This document shows positions 27,263 through 34,870 of a DNA stretch of 46,876 nucleotides, piece after piece (position 1 is the stretch's first letter; every line of letters begins with the position of its first letter). Under the pieces are notes generated by a model. It worked only from the letters and a program-made list of their open reading frames with translations, was not told the origin of the DNA and did no database searches. Source of the DNA: an uncultured Actinobacillus sp. (lineage in GTDB: Bacteria > Pseudomonadota > Gammaproteobacteria > Enterobacterales > Pasteurellaceae); assembly GCF_945915845.1 (NCBI RefSeq), contig NZ_CAMEFX010000014.1:1-46876 (forward strand), read 5' to 3'. The position numbers and the translations under genes are program-made.

Positions 27263-27739
27263 ATGAAACAAATTCCAATGACTGTTCGCGGTGCAGAATT
27301 ATTACGCGAAGAATTAGATTTTTTAAAAAATACACGCCGTCCTGAAATCATCAAAGCCATCGCGGAAGCGCGCGAACATGGTGATTTAAAAGAAAATGCG
27401 GAATATCATGCTGCGCGTGAACAACAAGGCTTCTGTGAAGGACGTATTCAAGAAATTGAAGGTAAACTTTCTAATTGCCAAATTATAGATGTCACCAAAA
27501 TACCTAATAACGGCAAAGTCATTTTTGGTGCAACCGTTGTGTTAATCAACGTTAATACAGAGGATGAAGTGACTTATAAAATTGTAGGCGATGATGAGGC
27601 AGATATTAAGTCAGGATTAATTTCTGTTAATTCTCCTATCGCACGCGGTTTAGTCGGTAAGGAAGTCGATGATACGGTAAATATCATCACACCGGGCGGT
27701 ACCGTTGAATTTGATATTGTAGAAGTGAATTATATTTAA
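27263..27739 (+). CDS. greA: Transcript cleavage factor GreA
   Basis: GreA rescues backtracked RNA polymerase by stimulating cleavage of the extruded RNA 3' end. The 158 residues are the standard length. An N-terminal coiled coil (about 1-75) carries the tip acidic residues in [20 protein letters not shown], with D and E at the loop, followed by a C-terminal globular FKBP-like domain ending FDIVEVNYI. The gene stands alone between dacB (divergent) and ssrA, with a terminator after it and a terminator-like hairpin before it. Confidence 0.96.
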   Translation: MKQIPMTVRGAELLREELDFLKNTRRPEIIKAIAEAREHGDLKENAEYHAAREQQGFCEGRIQEIEGKLSNCQIIDVTKIPNNGKVIFGATVVLINVNTEDEVTYKIVGDDEADIKSGLISVNSPIARGLVGKEVDDTVNIITPGGTVEFDIVEVNYI

Positions 27740-27755
27740 TCAAATTCTCGCTAAA

Positions 27756-27787
27756 AAGCCTTAACTCACTAGCCTTAAGGCTTTTTT
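27756..27787 (+). terminator. greA terminator
   Basis: AAGCCTTAA (27756-27764) and TTAAGGCTT (27775-27783) form a 9-bp stem followed by six T. The tail directly precedes the ssrA promoter. Confidence 0.85.
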
Positions 27788-27789
27788 AC

Positions 27790-27818
27790 TTGGTATTTTA
27801 AAAAATATTTGCTAAACT
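27790..27818 (+). promoter_or_regulatory. ssrA promoter
   Basis: TTGGTA (27790-27795) and TAAACT (27813-27818) are 17 bp apart, and the RNA starts 13 nt after the -10 box at GGGGC. An uptake-like sequence with one mismatch sits between the -10 box and the start. Confidence 0.5.
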
Positions 27819-27830
27819 GGCCGCACTTTT

Positions 27831-28197
27831 GGGGCTGATTTTGGATTCGACGGGATTAGCGAAGCCCAAGGTGCACGTCGAGGTGCGGTAGGCCTCGTAA
27901 ATAAACCGCAAAAAAATAGTCGCAAACGACGAACAATTCGCTTTAGCAGCTTAATAACCTGCTCATGGCCTTCGCTCCCTAGCTTCCGCTCGTAAGACGG
28001 GGATAAAGCGGAGTCAAACCCAAACGAGACCGTGTGGACGCTTCAGCTTGGAGATCGAAACACTAAATTGAATCAAGCTAGCTTATCGCTTGCGTGTCTG
28101 TCCGCTGGTGATAAGTGAAATTAAAGACGAGACTAAGCGTGTAGTACTGAAGGTAGAGTAATTTCGGACGGGGGTTCAACTCCCCCCAGCTCCACCA
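27831..28197 (+). ncRNA. ssrA: Transfer-messenger RNA
   Basis: tmRNA rescues stalled ribosomes with SmpB and tags the unfinished protein for proteolysis. The 5' end GGGGCTGATTTTGGATTCGA and the 3' end with a T-arm (GGGTTCAACTCCC) and CTCCACCA form the tRNA-like domain. The tag frame (27922-27954) reads ANDEQFALAA followed by TAA, the Haemophilus-type tag. The length of 367 nt fits. Transcription ends at the hairpin at 28232. The gene borders an accessory region, and ssrA 3' ends are common integration sites, but no second copy of the 3' end was found in this window. Confidence 0.97.
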
Positions 28198-28231
28198 AAA
28201 TACAATTTGATAGAATCCTATCGAATACAAA

Positions 28232-28264
28232 AAGTCTTGAAAATCACCTTTTCAAGGCTTTTTT
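28232..28264 (+). terminator. ssrA terminator
   Basis: AAGTCTTGAAAA (28232-28243) and TTTTCAAGGCTT (28249-28260) form a 12-bp stem with one G-U pair and a 5-nt loop, followed by six T. Confidence 0.85.
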
Positions 28265-28355
28265 GTTCCTATATAGTCTAATGTAAATTTTTCAACACTA
28301 CTCACGTTACTTGCAACGTTTTTGGGTTAATATTTTCTCTTAAAATAGGTGACAA

Positions 28356-28730
28356 ATGGAAGCTTTGCTTATTTCACCTTATATGGTTTTGCTCTGTGTT
28401 TTTTATCAACGTTTGAGACGTTTACGTGTCATTTACTATCTCATTTTTGTCTCAATCATTATTACGGTAAGTCAATGGCTCATGCAACTTAATTTCGTGG
28501 GTTATATTGTGGGATTTGGAAATTACTTAGCTATCGTATTCGAATTTATCATTCTTTTTGTCGGTATCATATATCAATTTGTCTATTTAAAAATACGTGT
28601 AGTGAATCAGGCTCAACTTGACGAGTTATTTAAAATGCCAATACTTGCCCTTTTTCCACGTCCAGCGTTATGGTTTACAATGAAAAAAGACTACGATTTG
28701 TTTTGGGATAATTACAACAAGCAAAGATAA
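28356..28730 (+). CDS. Small membrane protein of unknown function
   Basis: I do not recognise this 124-residue protein. It has three hydrophobic segments (about 1-18, 26-46 and 51-76), a basic patch between the first two (RLRRLR), and a soluble C-terminal tail of about 45 residues rich in aromatics and ending DLFWDNYNKQR. A good ribosome binding site (AGGTGA) lies 5 nt before the ATG, and a strong terminator follows at 28766, so it looks like a real single-gene unit. It is the first gene after ssrA, in a stretch that otherwise holds decayed or unknown genes. Confidence 0.65.
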   Translation: MEALLISPYMVLLCVFYQRLRRLRVIYYLIFVSIIITVSQWLMQLNFVGYIVGFGNYLAIVFEFIILFVGIIYQFVYLKIRVVNQAQLDELFKMPILALFPRPALWFTMKKDYDLFWDNYNKQR

Positions 28731-28765
28731 ACATATTCTAATATTGATAAAGTAAATTATCTTAT

Positions 28766-28808
28766 ATGCCTTTAGCATAATCATAATGCTAAAGGCATTT
28801 TATTTTGA
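28766..28808 (+). terminator. Terminator of the small membrane protein gene
   Basis: ATGCCTTTAGCAT (28766-28778) and ATGCTAAAGGCAT (28786-28798) are perfect 13-bp inverted repeats, followed by TTTATTTT. Confidence 0.85.
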
Positions 28809-28832
28809 TATTGTTTTTAATGTTTACAATAA

Positions 28833-29282
28833 AATAACATATCACCAGAACAAGAATGGGCGCAGTTCATTAAAAATAGTCTCACAGTAAATACCTATAA
28901 AAGTTTACAAAATGCCAAACAAGCTGCGCAAGATGGTGAAATTGAATGGCCAATCACCTTATCTGATTTCTATGAATATCGAGATGAGAATGAACATATA
29001 AAATGGCTTAAACTTCTTGCTGAATCAGGAGAAGAAACAAGTAGCTATTCATTAGCACTAGTCTATGAAAAGCAAAAAAATTATTCCGCAGCATTACATT
29101 GGTATAGAAAATCTATCGATGATCCTGAAGCTCAAGAACGCATTAGTTATTTCTATGAACATGGATTAGGTGTGGAACAAAATGAATATCTTGCATACCA
29201 TTGGGCGAAAAGGGCTGCCAACAATGGTAGTGATGACGCTAAAGCAAGACTTCCTGAGTTAGTAATCTATTCGGAGATGTAA
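28833..29282 (+). pseudogene. Sel1-repeat protein remnant lacking a start
   Basis: One frame stays open from just after a TAA at 28830 to the stop at 29280-29282. From residue SPEQEWAQF onward it reads as a Sel1-like repeat protein: WLKLLAESGEETSSYSLALV, ALHWYRKS, and YLAYHWAKRAANNGSDDAKA, the A-x-x-W-x-x-K-A-A pattern of Sel1 units. It contains no ATG except the codon before the stop, and no GTG or TTG near the 5' end. A terminator lies directly upstream. The most likely reading is a 5'-truncated gene. Sel1 proteins serve as protein-interaction scaffolds, and the partner here is unknown. The next gene begins one base after the stop. Confidence 0.6.
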
Positions 29283-29283
29283 G

Positions 29284-29540
29284 ATGAATAAGTTATTAGA
29301 AATAGACGGCTCAGATCTTAGTGATATTTTTCCTTACCTAAAAGATGAAAATTGTCACTATAGTGAATTTTTACTTGTAGATAAACCTTACGAAGAGAGC
29401 AATGTAAAACATTACAAAACCAAGTTGCAGAAACGATGAATGTTGAAGATTATAAAATCTTTAAACTAAAACTGCATATTCAACATTTAAAAAATTACAT
29501 CAAAGATCTAGAGTCTAAACTTCCTTCCCCTATCTGGTAA
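29284..29540 (+). pseudogene. Small unknown gene broken by a one-base frameshift
   Basis: An ATG at 29284, one base after the Sel1 remnant, opens a 51-residue frame that stops at 29437. A second frame from the overlapping ATGA (29436) continues for 34 residues to 29540. If one A is added to the AAAA run at 29406-29409, the two join: the first part ends SNVK and the second continues TLQNQVAETMNVEDYKIF and onward as an 85-residue helical protein. The upstream extension of the second frame is coherent, so a deletion in the A run is more likely than two genes. Slippage at the A run could still make some full-length product. I do not recognise the family. Confidence 0.5.
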
Positions 29541-29571
29541 GATCTCATACCTTACTCAGCGAATTATCCCT

Positions 29572-29612
29572 AATCTGATAGCCTTAGCCGATCTGCTAAT
29601 GGCTGTCAGATT
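29572..29612. other. Stem-loop after the broken gene
   Basis: AATCTGATAGCC (29572-29583) pairs with GGCTGTCAGATT (29601-29612), a 12-bp stem with one G-U pair and a 17-nt loop. No T run follows, so it is at best a weak terminator. The rest of 29541-29749 contains no gene and must hold the promoter of the lipoprotein gene. Confidence 0.45.
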
Positions 29613-29749
29613 ATTCTCATCGCTCACTCACCAATATCCAAACTCCCTATTTTGATCTTATCTTGGCTTGATTTTCTATCAATATTTTGCCAATATACAC
29701 ACCATTCGTATCATTTGGATGATTATATTTATCTTATTTGGAGTTACCT

Positions 29750-30787
29750 ATGAAAAAACTACCTACCTATGTTGTCCTTCTCACTTCATCTATTTTAGTG
29801 GGTTGTAATAAATATGACCTAAAAATCCCACAAGATCTTCAAACTGTAGAGTTTTATACCGCAAATGAAGAAAAGGCCTTGAAAGCTCAAAAAGAATGTG
29901 AACAGATCGAGAATGAAATCGAGCAAATTTCTCGCTCCATTCCTAAATCAGAACAACTAGAATTCGATAAATATTTATCACAATCTGACTACTCTAAATT
30001 CAGAAAGAATTGCAGAAACGCTATAGACGGTTTAGATAATATTGAACGCCAAAAAGAAAAAGCTAAAAGAGAACAGCAAGAAGCAAAGGAACAGGCTGAG
30101 AAAGAAGCAAGAAAAGATGAAATTATTAAGTATATGAAAGATACCTATTCGTCCTATGAGCAACTACCATGGCAAGATGGTCTTTCTAAAATTTTAAGCG
30201 AAACTGTCACTTCTACTAGCCATCCAGACTCTGATCCTGCAAGAGAGTTTTTTTATGCTCGAAACGAAGACATGTCTTCTATCGATAGAAATATGATCAA
30301 AAAGTTGGGGAATTCGGATATAGAATCGCATATCGAATATGGTTATGAATTAGCATTAGATGACAAAAACGAACTTGCTTTAATATATTCCGCAAACCAA
30401 CTTTGGCAAAAAGGCTTAGCTGAGTTAAAAGCGAAGAACTATGCTGAGCTTGCTGTCGATGAATCTTACTGCAAAAAAGATAAAAGAAAATATTCTGCCT
30501 GTGATGTATGGAGACAAGCTATTTCTGAGAAACGTGCAGAAATTGTTAAAAATTACACCCTAAATTATGATAGTTTAAAAACAGACTATAACCAATGTGT
30601 TGTTCAATTGGAAGATTATTTGAAATCAGTCAATGTGGGCAAAAATGACACGGGTGTTCCTTATAATATTTTAAAAGGTATTCAAGAAACTGAAAAAAAT
30701 ATTTATGCAAAATACCCTTGTTCTGAAACGGAAGAAGCATTACGAAAATTAAATTTAAACTTCGATCACTATGAGAAACTAGATTAA
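29750..30787 (+). CDS. Coiled-coil lipoprotein of unknown function
   Basis: I do not recognise this 345-residue protein. It begins MKKLPTYVVLLTSSILVGCN, a lipoprotein signal with lipobox LVGC and lipidated cysteine at residue 19. Asn at +2 favours the outer membrane. Residues 45-120 form a charged helical region ending in a K/E/Q-rich coiled coil (about 95-120). The remaining domain contains five cysteines. GGAG lies 7 nt before this ATG; an upstream TTG would spoil the signal peptide. The stop is one base before the next ATG (30789), so the two genes should be co-translated. Codon use is AT-rich, like the rest of the accessory stretch. Confidence 0.7.
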   Translation: MKKLPTYVVLLTSSILVGCNKYDLKIPQDLQTVEFYTANEEKALKAQKECEQIENEIEQISRSIPKSEQLEFDKYLSQSDYSKFRKNCRNAIDGLDNIERQKEKAKREQQEAKEQAEKEARKDEIIKYMKDTYSSYEQLPWQDGLSKILSETVTSTSHPDSDPAREFFYARNEDMSSIDRNMIKKLGNSDIESHIEYGYELALDDKNELALIYSANQLWQKGLAELKAKNYAELAVDESYCKKDKRKYSACDVWRQAISEKRAEIVKNYTLNYDSLKTDYNQCVVQLEDYLKSVNVGKNDTGVPYNILKGIQETEKNIYAKYPCSETEEALRKLNLNFDHYEKLD

Positions 30788-30788
30788 A

Positions 30789-31292
30789 ATGAATAAATTA
30801 AAACATATCATAACCGAACTGTTGAAAAATGAGAAAATTAAAATATTTTTCAACAAAGTTATTCATCTTATAAAAGGATTAAAACAACATGTTGTTATCA
30901 ATAATCTGATCAATAAAACAGTCAATTTTGTAAAACAGCATAAAGCCATTTCTGTTGCTATTGCGGTAAGTGTTGTCGCTATTCCCCCATTAATTACACC
31001 GACATCACATTACCCAAAAGAATGTCGTGGCTTAACAGGAGAAACGGATTATCGTGGTGGAATGCCTTGGAATGATAATTATGTGCCTGAATTATCTCTA
31101 TTAGCATTTGAAGAAGATCCAAAACTTCTCTTAGGAAAAAAAGGGGGAATGTTTACTTATTACGATGATGATATTCTTCCTGAATTATTTGAAGCTAAAT
31201 ATTCTCGATTAGTAACAAGCTCTGGTAAAAAAAGTGCTGAAATTTATAGAGAACAACTCGCTAAAGCTTGTCAAAAATATAGAGAAGAATAA
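30789..31292 (+). CDS. Single-span membrane protein of unknown function
   Basis: An unrecognised 167-residue protein. Residues 1-50 are basic and helical (many K, few acids), residues 52-70 form one hydrophobic span (AISVAIAVSVVAIPPLI), and the rest is a soluble, mostly acidic domain with the string GLTGETDYRGGMPWNDNYVP and two cysteines. By the positive-inside rule the N-terminus is cytoplasmic and the C-terminal domain periplasmic, where it could meet the lipoprotein encoded immediately upstream. A terminator follows at 31309. No known domain can be named. Confidence 0.65.
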   Translation: MNKLKHIITELLKNEKIKIFFNKVIHLIKGLKQHVVINNLINKTVNFVKQHKAISVAIAVSVVAIPPLITPTSHYPKECRGLTGETDYRGGMPWNDNYVPELSLLAFEEDPKLLLGKKGGMFTYYDDDILPELFEAKYSRLVTSSGKKSAEIYREQLAKACQKYREE

Positions 31293-31308
31293 ATATCATA
31301 TTCCTATT

Positions 31309-31334
31309 AGCACTCTATTTCAGAGTGCTTTTTT
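31309..31334 (+). terminator. Terminator of the lipoprotein gene pair
   Basis: AGCACTC (31309-31315) and GAGTGCT (31323-31329) form a 7-bp stem followed by six T. It overlaps the 3' end of the convergent gene. Confidence 0.8.
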
Positions 31335-31817
31335 ATTATCCTTTTCTCTAAAAACAAACTTTCTTGCCCAAATAGTAAACTGCTTTAAAAAATATAAAAC
31401 ACGAAATACATCACCTGATAAACAACAAATCTTCATTTCACCCCAGGTGCGGTTAAAACGAAGTTCAAATTTTTCATTTTTATGTTCCCTTAATTTATTT
31501 TTTTCATATATGTCACAAATACGATGGCTAATATCGATAAGATCAAAAATTAAGTCAGTCGATAAATAGGATAAATCTATTCTGATTTTAAACTCTTTCA
31601 GGAACGGATCTTGATGTTCTCTTAAAACATAAAAGCGATTACGAGAAACAAACATAAAAAAATTTTCCACAGAAATATTAAGGACATTTTCTTCAATGGT
31701 TTCTCTAATATCATTCTCATCAACATCCGCTATAGTCCAAGCCATAGATAAGTTAAGCGTATAGCTTTTATTCCCTAATAGTCTTACTTTTCTCAATATA
31801 TTTTCATTTGTCATCAT
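31320..31817 (-). CDS. Hypothetical cytoplasmic protein
   Basis: An unrecognised 165-residue protein, predicted soluble, with no signal peptide or clear membrane span. It is rich in aromatic residues, R, D, E and I, and includes FMFVSRNRFYVLREHQD near residue 54 and FELRFNRTWGEMKI near residue 117. AAGGAG lies 7 nt before the first ATG (two ATGs in a row), which supports real translation. It is convergent with the lipoprotein pair and divergent from the XRE regulator gene, with a large hairpin in its leader. An uptake-like sequence with one mismatch lies near 31445. Confidence 0.6.
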   Translation of the reverse strand: MMTNENILRKVRLLGNKSYTLNLSMAWTIADVDENDIRETIEENVLNISVENFFMFVSRNRFYVLREHQDPFLKEFKIRIDLSYLSTDLIFDLIDISHRICDIYEKNKLREHKNEKFELRFNRTWGEMKICCLSGDVFRVLYFLKQFTIWARKFVFREKDNKKAL

Positions 31818-31856
31818 AATTATTCTCCTTTTATTTAATGAACTAAAAGGAAAGAA

Positions 31857-31901
31857 AAATCCCCTTTTAGATTACGAAAAAATATCATCTAAAGGGGATT
31901 T
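31857..31901. other. Hairpin in the leader of the hypothetical gene
   Basis: AAATCCCCTTTTAGAT (31857-31872) pairs with ATCTAAAGGGGATTT (31887-31901) with one bulged T. On the minus strand the stem is followed by TTTTTC and then, about 20 nt later, by the ribosome binding site of the 31817 gene. It could end transcription coming from the right or attenuate the hypothetical gene. Confidence 0.5.
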
Positions 31902-31973
31902 AGTTATAAATAATGTACGTTCTGAAACTGGGTCTGTCAAGGTCTTGACGAGATAAAAATATTTTCAAAAACA

Positions 31974-32056
31974 CTATATACTATCCGTAGAGAATCGATA
32001 CTTTATTTAGTGATAAATCGAATGTAAATTATCGATGCGCTATAGATAGTATGTAG
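31974..32056. promoter_or_regulatory. Inverted-repeat operator candidates upstream of the XRE gene
   Basis: CTATATACTATC (31974-31985) and GATAGTATGTAG (32045-32056) are inverted repeats matching in 11 of 12 positions. Between them AATCGATA and TATCGAT-type palindromes recur. Such paired symmetric sites before a small XRE gene resemble the C-boxes of controller proteins. The repeats lie 33-115 bp before the ATG. Confidence 0.4.
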
Positions 32057-32088
32057 CATATTCTTCTCGGCTTTTATAAAGTCAAGAT

Positions 32089-32316
32089 ATGAATAAAGAA
32101 GAACGTGAAATCCTATTAAAACAACTTGGTCTATCAATCAAGTTAGAACGAGTCAGAAAAGGCTTATCTCAAGAAGATCTTGCCGAATTATCAGGCTTGC
32201 ACCGTACCTATATTGGTATGGTAGAACGTGCTGAGCGTAATATTAGTGTGCTCAATTTAGTGTTGATTGCTAAAGCACTTGATATTTCAATCGATACACT
32301 ATTAAACTGGCGATAG
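32089..32316 (+). CDS. Small XRE/C-protein-like transcriptional regulator
   Basis: A 75-residue protein that is essentially one HTH_XRE domain. Its core reads LSQEDLAELSGLHRTYIGMV followed by ERAERNISVLNL, a pattern shared with controller (C) proteins of type II restriction-modification systems. These proteins bind paired operators upstream of their own gene and act first as activator and then as repressor. No restriction or methyltransferase gene is visible nearby. The inverted repeats upstream fit autoregulation. The ribosome binding site is weak. The gene ends at a strong GC-rich terminator. Confidence 0.8.
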   Translation: MNKEEREILLKQLGLSIKLERVRKGLSQEDLAELSGLHRTYIGMVERAERNISVLNLVLIAKALDISIDTLLNWR

Positions 32317-32330
32317 GCTAATATAAATCT

Positions 32331-32366
32331 AAAGCGCGGTGAAAATTCCACCGCGCTTTTCTTTTT
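32331..32366 (+). terminator. Terminator of the XRE gene
   Basis: AAAGCGCGGTG (32331-32341) and CACCGCGCTTT (32349-32359) form an 11-bp GC-rich stem followed by a T-rich tail. Each arm is an uptake-like sequence. Confidence 0.85.
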
Positions 32367-32447
32367 AAACTAACCGGCATTATGTGCTCCTTACGCAAGC
32401 GCACCACTTGTACTTCCGCTTTGCGCAACGGCTACATCATACCGAAG

Positions 32448-33296
32448 TTACTTATCCCAAGGGTAAACACCACCATGTCGCTCAAGATTTTGTTGTTGCT
32501 TTTGAGCCGTCACTTGGTAATTTAGTTGTCTAACTTCTTCACGACTTAACCCCGGAAAAGCTTTTTCGACAGATAAAATAAATCCCATATCATATTTATC
32601 TAAATCATACAGATAATTGACAGTGAATTGTTTTGTACAACAATGAGAAACATTAAATTGCACCAATGCATTAAACACATTTGTGTCATTATGAATACCG
32701 CTATACCAAAAACGAGAAATAGCAATGGCTAACTCTCGGCGCATCATATAACAATTCGTATCAATATGATGACCTTTATGCGCAGTCGTATGCATCGCCA
32801 GAGTTTGCCCATTTATCAAAATCTGGAAATTATAGGGATTATCGAGTTTATTCTCATAAAAGCCAATAGATTCCAGCGTATCCTTACAAATAAACTGCTC
32901 AGCGGGTGAATAAAAATTACGCAATGCATAAACATAATCTGCCCCTGATTCATTCAGGGTTTTAACACATTGCTCAACATGATTGGGTTCATACCAGTTA
33001 TCATCATCCAAATAACAAATCGCGGCTTCTTTTACTAAAAAAGGCGCAATTGCATTAATACTACTATTTGTCCAACCATCCGCTCCGGTATTCATGGGCA
33101 AATAAATCGCGGTTACCTCAGGATATTTATCCAAAATAACTTTCGCATCCTCACGAAATTGCTCACCGTCTACAAATACATAATGTTTACAAGGGTAAGT
33201 TTGTGCCTTAACACTTAAAATTGCGCGTTCAAGCTGCGCCCGACCAATAGTAGAAGTAATCACGGCGACAGATAAAGGACTATTCACTGTTTGCAT
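32448..33296 (-). CDS. Glycosyltransferase family 2
   Basis: A 282-residue GT-A enzyme. It begins MQTVNSPLSVAVITSTIGR, with the family core VKAQTYPCKHYVFVDGE, the metal-binding ICYLDDDNWYEPNHVE near residue 95 and a helical C-terminus. The longer frame from 33368 would run through an uptake-sequence hairpin, so the ATG at 33296 is preferred. It lies downstream of serS on the same strand but is separated by that hairpin. The acceptor is unknown. The frame after the stop stays open for 18 more codons. Confidence 0.78.
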   Translation of the reverse strand: MQTVNSPLSVAVITSTIGRAQLERAILSVKAQTYPCKHYVFVDGEQFREDAKVILDKYPEVTAIYLPMNTGADGWTNSSINAIAPFLVKEAAICYLDDDNWYEPNHVEQCVKTLNESGADYVYALRNFYSPAEQFICKDTLESIGFYENKLDNPYNFQILINGQTLAMHTTAHKGHHIDTNCYMMRRELAIAISRFWYSGIHNDTNVFNALVQFNVSHCCTKQFTVNYLYDLDKYDMGFILSVEKAFPGLSREEVRQLNYQVTAQKQQQNLERHGGVYPWDK

Positions 33297-33358
33297 AGAG
33301 GATCCATCTAAAAATAAAGTAAACCACTGGGAAATGTTTCTTTTATTAAGATAAAAAA

Positions 33359-33391
33359 GTGCGGTCAAAATAATAGTTATTTGACCGCACT
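33359..33391. terminator. Terminator made of an inverted uptake-sequence pair
   Basis: AGTGCGGTCAAA (33359-33370) and TTTGACCGCACT (33380-33391) are perfect 12-bp inverted repeats containing one uptake sequence in each arm. They lie after the serS stop (minus strand) and most likely end its transcript. Confidence 0.7.
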
Positions 33392-33394
33392 CTA

Positions 33395-33420
33395 GGTCTG
33401 TTTATCATTCAATCAAAGGG
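33395..33420. mobile_element. MITE end remnant
   Basis: This 26-bp stretch matches the start of the MITE at 4866 (GGTCTGTTTATC...TTCAAT) with about four differences and is preceded by TA, like the full element. Only the end is left, just after serS. Confidence 0.55.
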
Positions 33421-33431
33421 TTAGTGAGAGC

Positions 33432-34754
<1,323 letters not shown>

Positions 34755-34825
34755 TTATTCTAACGTGAAATCTTACAAAAATCACCTTAGGATTATGCAA
34801 TTAATTTATTTTTATATATTAGCAT

Positions 34826-34870
34826 TTGTTTATCTTTCACTAAAAAGTAGCGTTATTGCCCCCAAAAGCC
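34826..34870. mobile_element. Diverged MITE end overlapping a gene's 3' end
   Basis: The stretch aligns without gaps to the first 45 bp or so of the MITE (4870-4914), matching 36 of 45 positions, including TGTTTATCTTTCA and the tail AAAAGCC. It runs into the last codons and the stop of the minus-strand glycosyltransferase gene. Confidence 0.6.

Noticed and set aside
28180-28200. ssrA 3' end as an island attachment site
   Set aside because: No second copy of the ssrA end and no integrase were found in the window.
31936-31949. Palindrome GTCAAG-GT-CTTGAC as an operator
   Set aside because: Only six bases per arm and no second copy; left unassigned.
33297-33368. Longer N-terminus of the 32448 glycosyltransferase
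   Set aside because: The extra codons run into an uptake-sequence terminator hairpin, and the internal ATG gives the family N-terminus.
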